A DNA stretch of 64,000 nucleotides. It comes from Bacteroidota bacterium. Its GTDB lineage: Bacteria; Bacteroidota; Bacteroidia; Bacteroidales; Bacteroidaceae. Positions 42,222 through 50,950 of this stretch are shown piece after piece. Each line of letters opens with the position of its first letter. The stretch's first letter is position 1. A program made the translations under genes and the position numbers. Below the pieces are notes generated by a model. It ran no database searches, was not told where the DNA came from, and worked only from the letters and a program-made list of their open reading frames with translations. The DNA is taken from contig JAEXAJ010000231.1 in assembly GCA_023458215.1 (NCBI GenBank), positions 1 to 64,000 of the forward strand, in the 5' to 3' direction.

Positions 42222-44813
42222 CTAAAATTCATTATTCAAGCAAGTCAGCTTCAACGACTCCTTAAATTTATCGATAGGCAACTGAGTGGTAACCTGTACT
42301 TTCACACTGCCATTCGGCTGAACGTCAAAATAATTATCGCTGTACAAGCTTTCGTTATCGGCAATAGACAAAAAGACGGCACGGGCAAACTTATCTGATG
42401 AAACCGTAACTTCATAACCTCCTTCAATGGGCTGAACCTCTGTAGTCAAATTGACCTTCGGATAGTTCATCTCTTTTTGTTTGCCCAAATAGTAGTTATT
42501 GTCATAGACTTTACCGGATTTATCCGCATAAGTCACCCGGACATATACCTCTCCTTTTTCAGTATCTTTCAGCACTTCGACAAGTGGAGCAGAGAAGTAG
42601 ACCTGACTGGCATTGCCAGAAACTTGAATGGGCTTGCTCCAATGATGGATAATCTCTCCATCGAACCGGCACACTTGTACTTGCAACTTTCCGGAAGCAC
42701 CCTTTATACGATCGGATACACCATATACTTTCAAATCATCTCCCTCTACTATCGGAGAAATCAGTATATCTTCAAAAGCTTTACGGGCATAATAGTGCTG
42801 TGCTTTCCATCGTCCGTAGTAATCACGGCTTGCCCATGAAGCCACAGGCCAGCAATCATTATGCTGCCAAAAGAGAGTCCCCATATTATAAGGCATCTGG
42901 CGACGATGCGCCTCAATAGCTGTCTTGATGGCATCTCCCTGCAATACATGGTTCATATATAGGAAAGATTGAAAATCACGTGGTGTCTTATATTCATTGA
43001 GCAGATAAGTTTCAATCAATCCGTTAGCATGGTCTCCACCACGTTGATGAGACATCATTACTTCCGAACGGATATCCCAGTCCTCCGGATTCGGAGCATA
43101 ACGCTTTACCGATTCAAATTCAGGGAATGACTGGAAACCATACTCACTAAAGAAACGGGATTTCTCTTTATTATAATCCGAGATGGGCACTTTACCATGC
43201 CATACGCTCCAGTAGTGGCGGTCGCCGTCAGTACTTCCGGACATTTCTCCCTCAAACGCAAAAGGCGAGGAAGGCCAATAGAAGGTTTCGGGTGCATATT
43301 CTTTCACTACCTCGGGCAAAGTTACATGATATTGCTGCTGATACTGCGCCCCAATCTTATCTGCATATTCCTTACTTTGTTTCTCTATTTGCGGCTTCCA
43401 GCCCCAACCTAACCAGGCATCCTGACATTCGTTGTTGCCACACCACAGGGCAATACAGGCATGATTGCGCAATCTTCTTACATTGTCGATAGCTTCCTGG
43501 CGGATACTCTCAAGTAAGGCACCTTCGGCAGGATACATGCTGCATGCAAACATAAAGTCTTGCCAGATCATAATGCCATGTTCATCGCACAAATCATAGA
43601 AAAGATTATCCTCGTATGTTCCTCCACCCCAAACTCGAAGCATGTTCATATTAGCATTGGCAGCATCGAGAATCGTCTTTTTATAAATATCAGGAGTGAC
43701 ACGGGGCAGGAAGTTATCGCAAGGAATATAGTTGGCACCTTTAGCAAATACAGGACGTCCGTTCAGCTCTATATAAAAGGTATGCCCGTCTTTATCGGGT
43801 TGATGTACCACCTTCAAAGAACGAATGCCGACTTTCTCTGTTTTCGAGTCCAAGATTTCCTTATTGGCGGTAACATCCGTACGGAAACGATACAGATGGG
43901 GTTCGCCCAATCCGTTGCTCCACCAAAGTTTCGGTTTAGTAAGTACAAAGTTTACTGTGACTTGGTTAAGACCCTTCTTCAAGTCCGTCTGCTGTTTGCC
44001 AAGCACTTTCCCGGTAGCCTCATCGGTTACAGTGACCGTAGCACCGTTTATATCTTTGTCGGTATTCAGTTCAACGTGTCCGGCAATCACAGCTTTATTG
44101 GCATCCACCTGCTTCTGCTCCATAAATACATCATTGATACGTGAATCGCTCCATGCCTTGATATATACAGGGCGCCAAATACCGGAAGTTACCAAACGAG
44201 GTCCCCAATCCCAACCATAGTGATACCCGGCCTTACGGGCAAATACACTGATTTTCTTATCAAGCACCCCCCCGTTCTCCGATTGGTCGTTGGTAGCCGG
44301 ATAATGATAAGGCAATGCATCCCATTTAGGGACATCTATTTTTATCGGCGAATGGAAGTAGATCTTCAAGACATTGTCTCCTTCTTTAATGTATTGCTTA
44401 ACGGGAAGCGACCAACGTCGAAACATATTATCTGCTTTCAGTATACATTCATCATTCAGATAGACATCGGCGTAGGTATCCAACCCTTCAAATATCAAAT
44501 CCATATTTTCTTTCTGCATCATATCAGAAGACAAAGAAAAGCGGGTTTCGTATATCCAGTCTTCCTTATCAATCCATTGCAGTCCTCGTTCGTTCAGACG
44601 GAAAAACGGATCTTCAATAATCTTGTTTTGCAGTAAATCGGTGTGAACTACTCCGGGTACGGTGGCCGGATACCAATTGGTAAGTCTGGCTTGTTTAAAC
44701 CTCCAACCTTCATGAAGGTTTTTCACCAGCGGAACGGATGCAGACAATGCCGAGCCCGATAATAAACCAACGACAATCATGGCTGTTTTAAGTTTCATAA
44801 GAATGTGTTTCAT
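42222..44813 (-). CDS. Beta-mannosidase (glycoside hydrolase family 2)
   Basis: An 863-residue exported enzyme (signal AMIVVGLLSGSALSASVP) that removes terminal beta-mannose from manno-oligosaccharides. The N-terminal sugar-binding domain starts LHEGWRFKQARLTNWYPATV; FEGLDTYADVYLNDECI is the classical GH2 jelly-roll signature. In the TIM barrel, WCGNNECQDAWLGWG carries the acid/base Glu after Asn, and FFSEYGFQSFPEF the nucleophile Glu. It may be monocistronic, bounded by hairpins on the left and a 210-bp gap on the right. It is not adjacent to a SusC/D pair; the alpha-galactosidase at 56.4 kb would complement it on galactomannan (inference). Confidence 0.95.
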   Translation of the reverse strand: MKHILMKLKTAMIVVGLLSGSALSASVPLVKNLHEGWRFKQARLTNWYPATVPGVVHTDLLQNKIIEDPFFRLNERGLQWIDKEDWIYETRFSLSSDMMQKENMDLIFEGLDTYADVYLNDECILKADNMFRRWSLPVKQYIKEGDNVLKIYFHSPIKIDVPKWDALPYHYPATNDQSENGGVLDKKISVFARKAGYHYGWDWGPRLVTSGIWRPVYIKAWSDSRINDVFMEQKQVDANKAVIAGHVELNTDKDINGATVTVTDEATGKVLGKQQTDLKKGLNQVTVNFVLTKPKLWWSNGLGEPHLYRFRTDVTANKEILDSKTEKVGIRSLKVVHQPDKDGHTFYIELNGRPVFAKGANYIPCDNFLPRVTPDIYKKTILDAANANMNMLRVWGGGTYEDNLFYDLCDEHGIMIWQDFMFACSMYPAEGALLESIRQEAIDNVRRLRNHACIALWCGNNECQDAWLGWGWKPQIEKQSKEYADKIGAQYQQQYHVTLPEVVKEYAPETFYWPSSPFAFEGEMSGSTDGDRHYWSVWHGKVPISDYNKEKSRFFSEYGFQSFPEFESVKRYAPNPEDWDIRSEVMMSHQRGGDHANGLIETYLLNEYKTPRDFQSFLYMNHVLQGDAIKTAIEAHRRQMPYNMGTLFWQHNDCWPVASWASRDYYGRWKAQHYYARKAFEDILISPIVEGDDLKVYGVSDRIKGASGKLQVQVCRFDGEIIHHWSKPIQVSGNASQVYFSAPLVEVLKDTEKGEVYVRVTYADKSGKVYDNNYYLGKQKEMNYPKVNLTTEVQPIEGGYEVTVSSDKFARAVFLSIADNESLYSDNYFDVQPNGSVKVQVTTQLPIDKFKESLKLTCLNNEF

Positions 44814-44948
44814 AAGTTATTATGTTTCAATATTCAGTAGGAACAAAAGTACGACATTTGAAACAGATATTATGATATATTATTAGCGAAGTATGATACA
44901 ATATTGAATTTAAATCAAGGCAAGAAAACAAAGAGTGCATAAAAAACA

Positions 44949-44980
44949 GAAGTCTTGTAAGTACTTCCTTACAAGACTTC
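44949..44980 (-). terminator. Terminator after the thioredoxin gene
   Basis: GAAGTCTTGTAAG and CTTACAAGACTTC are perfect 13-bp inverted repeats around TACTTC, followed on the minus strand by TGTTTTTTATGC. Confidence 0.88.
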
Positions 44981-45007
44981 CAACTTTTATTAGAGATACT
45001 CTCACTA

Positions 45008-45027
45008 ATTCATCGAACTCGCGTTAA
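45008..45027. repeat. Dispersed 20-bp repeat, copy 2
   Basis: ATTCATCGAACTCGCGTTAA, 19 of 20 bases as at 40248-40267. Its end overlaps the TAA stop codon of the thioredoxin gene. Confidence 0.7.
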
Positions 45028-45344
45028 CTAAAATCTTTTACGGCTTTCTCCAGTCTTTTTAGAGTAAGTTCACCGGATTGCCGCCAAAGCTGTTCCCCCT
45101 TTCTCATGAGGATAAATGTAGGAACCGTTTCAATGGTATAGAAATCGGAAAGAGCTTTTTCTTGGTCGACATCAATTTGTACTACTTCCAGCACCTCTTT
45201 CTGTGATTTCTTAAACTCCTCTACAATGGGTTGCATACGCTGGCAATGAGGACACCACGTCGCATAAAATTCAGCCATGACCCAATCGGCATTCGCCAAC
45301 TTTTCTTTATTCCGTTCTTCACGAGCTTCTTTCTTTTCTTCCAT
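45024..45344 (-). CDS. Thioredoxin-family protein
   Basis: From the ATG at 45344 (an upstream in-frame TTG at 45383 is less likely) the protein has 106 residues. The active site is WCPHC in EFYATWCPHCQRMQP, so it has the CPHC motif rather than the CGPC of standard thioredoxins; the cis-Pro loop is in ETVPTFILMRKGEQL. No signal peptide, therefore probably a cytoplasmic disulfide reductase. It lies downstream of the DUF3592 gene in the same direction (81 bp) and its stop codon is part of the dispersed 20-bp repeat. Confidence 0.9.
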   Translation of the reverse strand: MEEKKEAREERNKEKLANADWVMAEFYATWCPHCQRMQPIVEEFKKSQKEVLEVVQIDVDQEKALSDFYTIETVPTFILMRKGEQLWRQSGELTLKRLEKAVKDFS

Positions 45345-45425
45345 ATCGATATATTTTAAATGATTGATTCCCCTTTCAAACAATATCGAATGAAGAAAAG
45401 TTTGAAGTATCGCTCAGAATTAGGA

Positions 45426-45890
45426 TCATATAAAACTGCCCATCAGCATAAATGCGAGCCATCCCAACACAATACCCAGTATCGGGATGCAAAGTCCTAA
45501 AATGAGAAATACTAAAAAAGTTTTCCTTATCTCCCTCTCAAATTCATAACGGATTATTATTTCATCATGCTTATTGGGATTGTAGTATATCAATACATCT
45601 TCGCCAAGCGTATAGGTTCTTTTCGAAGCGCCATTAGGAGGTACAGTTCGAAACACTTCCTTACCTATTGTAAACTCTATAAGCGGACGGTAAAAGGTTT
45701 TACTCACTTGCCTGTTCATTTTTACACTATATTGCTCGACGTCCACTACTTTCCCCGATGCCATTTCACTACATCGATACAATCGCTTTCTCATAAAATG
45801 CCTGACCACATATCCTATCACTATAAAAATCAATCCGATACAGATAAAAGGTATCAATATCATCAGTGCCAAGTCTGTCATGTCTTCCAT
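45426..45890 (-). CDS. DUF3592-like membrane protein
   Basis: A 154-residue protein with an N-terminal helix (LALMILIPFICIGLIFIVIG), a central beta-rich domain (ASGKVVDVEQYSVKMN; YRPLIEFTIGKEVF; YTLGEDVLIYYNPNKHDEII) and a C-terminal hydrophobic pair (FLVFLILGLCIPILGIVLGW). The central part is the DUF3592 signature with the YNPxxP-like strand. Function unknown. Probably co-transcribed with the thioredoxin gene from a minus-strand promoter near 46160. Confidence 0.75.
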   Translation of the reverse strand: MEDMTDLALMILIPFICIGLIFIVIGYVVRHFMRKRLYRCSEMASGKVVDVEQYSVKMNRQVSKTFYRPLIEFTIGKEVFRTVPPNGASKRTYTLGEDVLIYYNPNKHDEIIIRYEFEREIRKTFLVFLILGLCIPILGIVLGWLAFMLMGSFI

Positions 45891-45934
45891 ATACTTATTC
45901 TTTGATTGTTTAACTTATCAGGAGTATTACTAAG

Positions 45935-45963
45935 AAGTCCGTAAAACTTTGTTTTACGGACTT
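45935..45963. terminator. Perfect hairpin upstream of the DUF3592 gene
   Basis: AAGTCCGTAAAAC-TTT-GTTTTACGGACTT, a 13-bp stem with a 3-base loop and moderately T-rich flanks. It could be a terminator in either direction or, since the promoter at 46156 lies upstream, an attenuator of the DUF3592 transcript. Confidence 0.6.
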
Positions 45964-46155
45964 TCCTCTTTTATGACCTCACATTAAATTAGGTGGAGGT
46001 TAGCGGAGAAACTGGTACTGAACCCATCTCTTTATATCGCTTAAATTCAACTTTTTATCAATATGTCAATGCCTCAGGGGGTACAATTTAGGTTTCAAAA
46101 AAAGACGTCTATCTATCATCCTTTGGCTGTTCATTGTCTGCCTAAGACTTCGGTT

Positions 46156-46163
46156 CAAAGATA
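46156..46163 (-). promoter_or_regulatory. Possible -7 box for the DUF3592/thioredoxin genes
   Basis: On the minus strand TATCTTTG, matching TAnnTTTG, about 265 bp upstream of the DUF3592 start. The intervening leader contains the hairpin at 45935-45963. Confidence 0.4.
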
Positions 46164-46318
46164 CGACGCTTTTCCGAATTGCACAAATGTCTGAATATAA
46201 ATGTTGATGGAGTACAACCCTTGTACTATTTAAACATTAGTTTAAATGACTTTCATCTGTAAATCCCAATTCAGTCACAATCTCATTAATTCTCATTTCA
46301 TTAACCTCCAAATAAAAA

Positions 46319-46353
46319 ACGGATGTCCTTATCTTTAGATATTAGACATCCGT
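46319..46353. other. Hairpin in the long gap before the redox island
   Basis: ACGGATGTC and GACATCCGT with a 17-base loop. The gap 45964-46560 holds this hairpin, a small ATCGTG/CACGAT dyad near 46386, a terminator-like hairpin at 46420 and no gene; it looks like the scarred end of a mobile element. Confidence 0.5.
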
Positions 46354-46419
46354 GGAGAAGATGATTGAATTGTTTTTTACACTCTAATCGTGTAGTAGCA
46401 CGATTTTGAGATCTAATCA

Positions 46420-46459
46420 AAGTCACTGTTAGCCTGACACTCTAACAGCGACTTTTTTT
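46420..46459 (+). terminator. Terminator-like hairpin with T tract
   Basis: AAGTCACTGTTA pairs with TAACAGCGACTT (one mismatch) around an 11-base loop, followed by TTTTTA. No upstream plus-strand gene remains to be terminated. Confidence 0.65.
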
Positions 46460-46560
46460 ATAACGACAAAAGTAATATTTTATCATTTTTTTATTATGAA
46501 AACAATATATATAATTTGGTAGTTACCATTTTTTTTGCACTTGACCGAATTCCTAAACTC

Positions 46561-46833
46561 ATGGAACAATACAAGACAGAGAATGAGAAGTTATAGAAAG
46601 ATTTGCCGACGTTGCAGGAAATTGTGGGTGGTACATGGAAAAAAGAAGAGGAATTGAAACTACTCAAATCAGAAATGGTGGCATTGGAGCGGAAAATACA
46701 ATTGGAATTAACTCCTCCTGAGAAACAAGCACAAACACTTGATGGGGAAAATAAGTTCCAAGAAAATATCCTCACAAGTCATTCGGTATTTCATCTGAAA
46801 GATGAGAGCAAGCCTAAGGAATTTAAAATTTGA
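46561..46833 (+). pseudogene. C-terminal remnant of a conjugative-element methylase/helicase
   Basis: The frame from ATG 46561 reads MEQYKTENEKL, then an in-frame TAG, then KDLPTLQEIVGGTWKKEEEL and KLLKSEMVALERKIQLELTP. The part around LPTLQEIVxxTW and ALERKIQLEL resembles, from memory, the extreme C-terminus of the very large DNA methylase/helicase proteins of Bacteroides conjugative transposons. With its 5' part absent and a nonsense codon it cannot be functional. It marks the left side of the redox island as derived from a transferred element. Confidence 0.55.
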
Positions 46834-46954
46834 TTCTCTATTTCTAATCGTATTAACGGTAGGAAAATCTATGATAATCCAACCGTTTTTTCACCATTAG
46901 ATTTAATCTATTACAAAAAGACACAAAGTAAATGAGCTTTTGAGATATGTTTTG

Positions 46955-46962
46955 TATCTTTG
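46955..46962 (+). promoter_or_regulatory. -7 box and AraC-like half-site upstream of the AraC gene
   Basis: TATCTTTG fits TAnnTTTG, 31 bp before the ATG at 46994. Upstream, TGAGCTTTTGA (46933-46943) is identical to 11 bases of the operator-like box at 49760, here close to the -7 box, a position that suits autorepression. Confidence 0.55.
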
Positions 46963-46993
46963 AAAAAATTAAATCAGACTAAAATATAAAAAT

Positions 46994-47830
46994 ATGACAG
47001 ATGAACAATTAGGTCACATGAAGCTCATATTCAATTATAACGATGTGTTTTACAGTTTCTTTTATGATGACCTCAGTGGTTGCATACACCGTTCGCGCGA
47101 GTATGCTATCAACTATGTCTATTCTGGCGAAATGATTCTCGACAATGGCAAAGAACAGATTCATGTCGGAAAAGGAGAATGTGTCTTCATACCCCGCGAC
47201 CACCACATCACTATGTACAAGAAGACGAAAGACGGCGAGCGGTATTGCGGTATTTTTCTAAAGTTCACACGTCGTTTTTTACGTGAAATGTACGGTAAAC
47301 TGGAACAACGTAAAGTGCCGGCTAACACCCCAAAACTCGATTTTGACGTAATAAAACTGCCGAAAACGGTAGAACTCGCCAGCCTTTTTGCTTCCATGAC
47401 ACCCTATTTCGATCCGGAAGTGAAGCCGCAGGATGACTTCATGAACTTGAAATTGCAGGAAGGGCTACTTGCGTTATTGCATATCGACAAACGGTTCGCA
47501 CCGACACTCTTCGATTTCAACGAACCGTGGAAGATCGATATTCTGGAATTTATGAACGAGAACTACATGTACGAGTTCACGATGGAAGAAATGGCGCACT
47601 ACACGGGACGCAGTCTCGCCACATTCAAACGGGATTTCAAGAAAATCAGTGACTTGACGCCTGAAAAATGGCTTATACGCAAACGTCTGGAAGTGGCTTA
47701 CGTCAAGATGCAGGAGGGCGGTAAAAAGGTCGTAGATGTTTATGCCGAAGTAGGATTTAAAAATCCATCACATTTTTCGACCGCATTCAAAAAGCAATAC
47801 GGCATATCTCCGACCGCCGCATTCGTGTAA
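46994..47830 (+). CDS. AraC-family transcriptional regulator of the redox island
   Basis: A 278-residue AraC protein: an N-terminal cupin-like sensing domain (YAINYVYSGEMILDNGKEQI; GECVFIPRDHHITMYKKTKD) and a C-terminal double helix-turn-helix (MEEMAHYTGRSLATFKRDFK, then VVDVYAEVGFKNPSHFSTAF and FKKQYGISPTAAF). It is the only regulator in the 46.5-54.6 kb island and precedes two transcription units that share a conserved upstream box at identical distance from their -7 boxes, which makes it the likely activator of both. Confidence 0.93.
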   Translation: MTDEQLGHMKLIFNYNDVFYSFFYDDLSGCIHRSREYAINYVYSGEMILDNGKEQIHVGKGECVFIPRDHHITMYKKTKDGERYCGIFLKFTRRFLREMYGKLEQRKVPANTPKLDFDVIKLPKTVELASLFASMTPYFDPEVKPQDDFMNLKLQEGLLALLHIDKRFAPTLFDFNEPWKIDILEFMNENYMYEFTMEEMAHYTGRSLATFKRDFKKISDLTPEKWLIRKRLEVAYVKMQEGGKKVVDVYAEVGFKNPSHFSTAFKKQYGISPTAAFV

Positions 47831-47847
47831 ATTAAGGCAAGAGAATT

Positions 47848-47888
47848 TTGAACTTTTGAGAAATACTATTTGAGCCTCACAGCAACGC
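47848..47888 (+). promoter_or_regulatory. Putative AraC operator, site 1
   Basis: TTGAACTTTTGA, ten variable bases, TTGAGCCT, then xACAxxAACGC. Thirty of 41 bases match site 2 at 49760-49800 and the TTTTGA and TTGAG half-sites have the same 16-base offset. The following TAACTTTG box (47908-47915) begins 31 bp after the TTGAGCCT end, as at site 2. Neither promoter has a -33 box, consistent with activator dependence. Confidence 0.6.
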
Positions 47889-47946
47889 CGCTGTGAGGCT
47901 TTCGCATTAACTTTGCCACCGAAATCAAACATAAAACGAAAAAAAT

Positions 47947-48295
47947 ATGATAAAGTGGTTAATATCTTTGATGACGGCGTGTAGCTTGGCCTTTACACCC
48001 CGACAATTCTCCGCGAAATACGGAGAATACAGTACCTGAACCGAATCCCAACCCAACTCCTGATCTTGTTCCGAACAGCGGAATATTCGATTTGTCGAAA
48101 GGGAAAAACGGCAATCCTCCAGTCATTATGCTCAGTAGCGGATATGAAATGCCGGTCATCGGTCTCGGTACAAATGCCATTGAAGAATCATTGCGCAAAC
48201 TCAATATCGGTTATTTGGCTTTAATGCTACTCCATCATCCCAGATCGGATGACGGAGAGGCTTACAAGGCGATTTTCGAGAGGGCATACAGATAA
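47947..48295 (+). pseudogene. Aldo/keto reductase lipoprotein with frameshift and internal deletion
   Basis: The start reads MIKWLISLMTACSLAFT, a lipoprotein-type signal, and the frame breaks in a CCCC run at 47998-48001. In the next frame a proline-rich spacer (VPEPNPNPTPDL) leads to LSSGYEMPVIGLGTNA, the N-terminal aldo/keto reductase motif, which is joined directly to IEESLRKLNIGYLALMLLHH, a motif that normally lies about 80 residues later. The C-terminal half is absent (FERAYR then stop). The gene is therefore non-functional. It stands under the site 1 promoter, first in the island operon. Confidence 0.8.
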
Positions 48296-48321
48296 GAAAT
48301 AAAATAAATAGAAACAGAACA

Positions 48322-48864
48322 ATGAAAAAAGTATTAGTCATATCGTCAAGTCTCCGCTTGCGAAGCAATTCGGAATCCTTAGCCGATGAGTTTGCCAGAG
48401 GAGTTTCCAAAGCAGGGAACGAGGTCGAAAAAATAACACTCAGAGAAAAGAATATCCGTTTTTGCAAAGGATGTCTCGCATGTCAGAAAGCACAGCGCTG
48501 CGTTATCAACGATGATGTTCCTGCAATCGTGGCCAAAATGCACGATGCTGATGTAATCGTATTCGCTACGCCCATCTATTATTATGAGATGTGCGGTCAG
48601 CTCAAAACCTTGCTTGACCGTGCCAATCCGCTCTATTCGTCCGATTATCGTTTCCGCGACATTTACATGCTGACCAGTGCGACAGAAGATGAGGAATATG
48701 TACCGGAACGTGCCGTTGCGGGACTTACCGGATGGATTGACTGCTTCGAAAAAGCTCGTCTTGCAGGGACAGTTTTCGCCGGTGGTGTCAGCAAGCCGGG
48801 TGAAACAGAAGGGCATCCTTCGTTGGTGCGTGCATACGAAATGGGAAAATCTATCGAATCATGA
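48322..48864 (+). CDS. Flavodoxin-fold NAD(P)H-dependent oxidoreductase
   Basis: A 180-residue FMN-reductase-type protein. KKVLVISSSLRLRSNSESLA is the phosphate-binding loop; FCKGCLACQKAQRCVINDD is the cysteine-rich segment typical of the iron-sulfur flavoprotein subgroup; VIVFATPIYYYEMCGQLKTL completes the flavin site. It reduces flavins, quinones or similar acceptors with NAD(P)H; the true substrate is not known. It lies 27 bp after the aldo/keto reductase remnant and 22 bp before the SDR gene. Confidence 0.9.
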   Translation: MKKVLVISSSLRLRSNSESLADEFARGVSKAGNEVEKITLREKNIRFCKGCLACQKAQRCVINDDVPAIVAKMHDADVIVFATPIYYYEMCGQLKTLLDRANPLYSSDYRFRDIYMLTSATEDEEYVPERAVAGLTGWIDCFEKARLAGTVFAGGVSKPGETEGHPSLVRAYEMGKSIES

Positions 48865-48886
48865 AATATTAAAACGAATCAAAAAT

Positions 48887-49657
48887 ATGGATATTAAAAT
48901 GTTGGATGGCAAAGTGGCCATCATTACAGGAGCCAGTTACGGCATGGGACAAACAATGGCGGAATTATTCGCAGATGAAGGTGCTTCAGTGGTACTGACC
49001 GCACGCCGTAAAGATGAACTGGATAAAGTAGTTGAAGGAATACGTGTCAAAGGTGGAAAAGCCGTCGGAATAGTAGCTGACGTTACTTCTGCCGATGATA
49101 CAAAACGAGTGTTTGAAACTACCTTGCAAGAATTCGGAGATTTGGATATTCTTATCAACAATGCCGGAATCGGAGAGCAAAAACTGATTGATGACACAGA
49201 TGATTCATGGTTGGAACACGTTGCGGCAGTAAATCTTGCCGGACCTGTGCGTCATATCCGGGAAGCTCTCAAAATATTCCTCCCCAAAAATGAAGGCGTT
49301 ATAATTAACATCACCTCGGTCAATGGCACACTTCCTTTCTGTGGAGCTGCATACACGGCTACCAAAGGGGCTTTGAATACCTTGACTAAGAATGTCGCCA
49401 TGCGCCTCATACATACCAACATTCGCTGCAATGCGATTGCTCCCGGCTCTACGGTTACCCCAATGCACTTGGCAAACAAGAATCAGGAACAACCGGGAGG
49501 AAAAGGTATGCTGGAATACAGCCAACACTACGTTTATTTCCCCGGTCCTGAATGTGAGCCTATCGATCAGGCGTATGCCTGCCTGTTTTTGGCGAGTAAA
49601 ATGGGGAAAGCTGTCAAAGGACAAGTACTTCAAGTTTGCAACGGTGCTTTCTTATAA
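48887..49657 (+). CDS. Short-chain dehydrogenase/reductase (SDR)
   Basis: From the ATG at 48887 the protein has 256 residues, the classical SDR length; an open frame extends further upstream but overlaps the preceding gene and is not coding. The cofactor loop is TGASYGMG, the NNAG motif is in ILINNAGIG, and the catalytic Ser-Tyr-Lys are in NITSVNG and YTATKGAL. RRKDEL after the second strand suggests NADP(H) preference. Substrate unknown. It belongs to the island redox operon. Confidence 0.93.
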   Translation: MDIKMLDGKVAIITGASYGMGQTMAELFADEGASVVLTARRKDELDKVVEGIRVKGGKAVGIVADVTSADDTKRVFETTLQEFGDLDILINNAGIGEQKLIDDTDDSWLEHVAAVNLAGPVRHIREALKIFLPKNEGVIINITSVNGTLPFCGAAYTATKGALNTLTKNVAMRLIHTNIRCNAIAPGSTVTPMHLANKNQEQPGGKGMLEYSQHYVYFPGPECEPIDQAYACLFLASKMGKAVKGQVLQVCNGAFL

Positions 49658-49759
49658 CCGCCGCACATTATCTGCTTATCTGATTATTTGCTCCAATGGT
49701 CATCAATCATTGGAGCAATTTTTTTAGCATTTGCATTGAGCTTTCGAGAAAATATATAA

Positions 49760-49800
49760 TTGAGCTTTTGAATAATTACTCTTGAGCCTGACAATAACGC
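49760..49800 (+). promoter_or_regulatory. Putative AraC operator, site 2, with -7 box at 49820
   Basis: TTGAGCTTTTGA, ten bases, TTGAGCCT, then GACAATAACGC. It parallels site 1. The -7 box TACCTTTG (49820-49827) begins 31 bp after TTGAGCCT, exactly as at site 1, and lies 40 bp before the hydrolase gene. Confidence 0.6.
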
Positions 49801-49867
49801 ATCCTCTGTTTTATCGCCGTACCTTTGCATTATAAAACAGAATGATAACCATTTAAGTAATAGTAGA

Positions 49868-50941
49868 ATGAAAACAGCAAATTTCAAATCCGCAGCAATT
49901 GCAGCCTTGTTAGTTATGGGACTGCTTGCCGGTTGCACGAACAGTACAACAAATCAAAAAACAAGTGATAATATGGAAAAATTGAATCTTACACAAGAAT
50001 GGGACAAGAAGTTCCCGCAGAGTGACAAAGTAAATCATCGTAAGGTAACTTTCAAAAACCGCTACGGCATCACACTTGCCGCCGACCTCTACGAACCGAA
50101 GAATGCCGAAGGTAAACTTGCAGCTATCGCCGTGAGCGGTCCATTCGGTGCAGTGAAAGAACAAGCTTCGGGATTGTACGCCCAGACAATGGCAGAACGC
50201 GGCTTTCTGACCATCGCTTTCGACCCGTCATACACCGGAGAAAGCAACGGCGAACCGCGCAACACGGCATCGCCCGACATCAACACGGAGGATTTCAGCG
50301 CGGCGGTGGACTTCCTGACCGCACAGCCCAATGTGGATGCCGAACGTATCGGTATCATCGGTATTTGTGGTTTTGGTGGCATGGGGCTGAATGCGGCAGC
50401 GATGGATACTCGTATCAAAGCGACAGTCGCTTCCACCATGTATGACATGAGCCGTGTAAATGCCAACGGTTATTTCGAAGTCGAGAACAGTGCCGAAGCT
50501 CGCAAGGCAAAACGTGAAGCGATGAATGCCGTCCGCACCCGCGATGCGCAGAACGGTACGGTGACTCCAGGGACACCCGGTCTGCCCTCTGAAATCAAGG
50601 GCGATGAACCGCAATTTGTCAAGGACTATTTCAATTACTACAAAACCGACCGTGGCTTCCACGACCGTGCCATCAACTCGAACGGTGCATGGAGCCCCAC
50701 GATGGCTCTCTCGTTCATCAATATGCCGCTGTTGTCGTACATTCACGAGATTGACAATGCCGTGTTGCTCATCCACGGCGAAAATGCCCATTCGCGCTAC
50801 TTCAGCGAGGATGCCTTCAAACGGCTGACAGGCGACAACAAGGAACTGTTGATCGTTCCCGGTGCCAACCACACCGACCTCTATGACCGCAAGATTCCGT
50901 TCGACAAACTGGAAACATTCTTCAAGTCAAACCTTAAATAA
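49868..50941 (+). CDS. Alpha/beta hydrolase lipoprotein (YcjY-like)
   Basis: A 357-residue lipoprotein (lipobox LAGC, then TNSTTNQ). The hydrolase core begins LAADLYEPKNAEGKLAAIAV; the nucleophile elbow is GICGFGG, so the nucleophile appears to be Cys instead of Ser, as in dienelactone hydrolase-like members. The late acid and histidine are in AVLLIHGENAHSRYF and VPGANHTDLYD. It has its own promoter with the site 2 box and is followed by a broken and an intact flavodoxin gene. It may process a lactone or ester in the periplasm (inference). Confidence 0.88.
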   Translation: MKTANFKSAAIAALLVMGLLAGCTNSTTNQKTSDNMEKLNLTQEWDKKFPQSDKVNHRKVTFKNRYGITLAADLYEPKNAEGKLAAIAVSGPFGAVKEQASGLYAQTMAERGFLTIAFDPSYTGESNGEPRNTASPDINTEDFSAAVDFLTAQPNVDAERIGIIGICGFGGMGLNAAAMDTRIKATVASTMYDMSRVNANGYFEVENSAEARKAKREAMNAVRTRDAQNGTVTPGTPGLPSEIKGDEPQFVKDYFNYYKTDRGFHDRAINSNGAWSPTMALSFINMPLLSYIHEIDNAVLLIHGENAHSRYFSEDAFKRLTGDNKELLIVPGANHTDLYDRKIPFDKLETFFKSNLK

Positions 50942-50950
50942 CGGACGGTC

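Noticed and set aside
48677..48886. Upstream extension of the SDR reading frame.
   Set aside because: It overlaps the oxidoreductase gene in another frame; the ATG at 48887 gives the standard SDR N-terminus and length.
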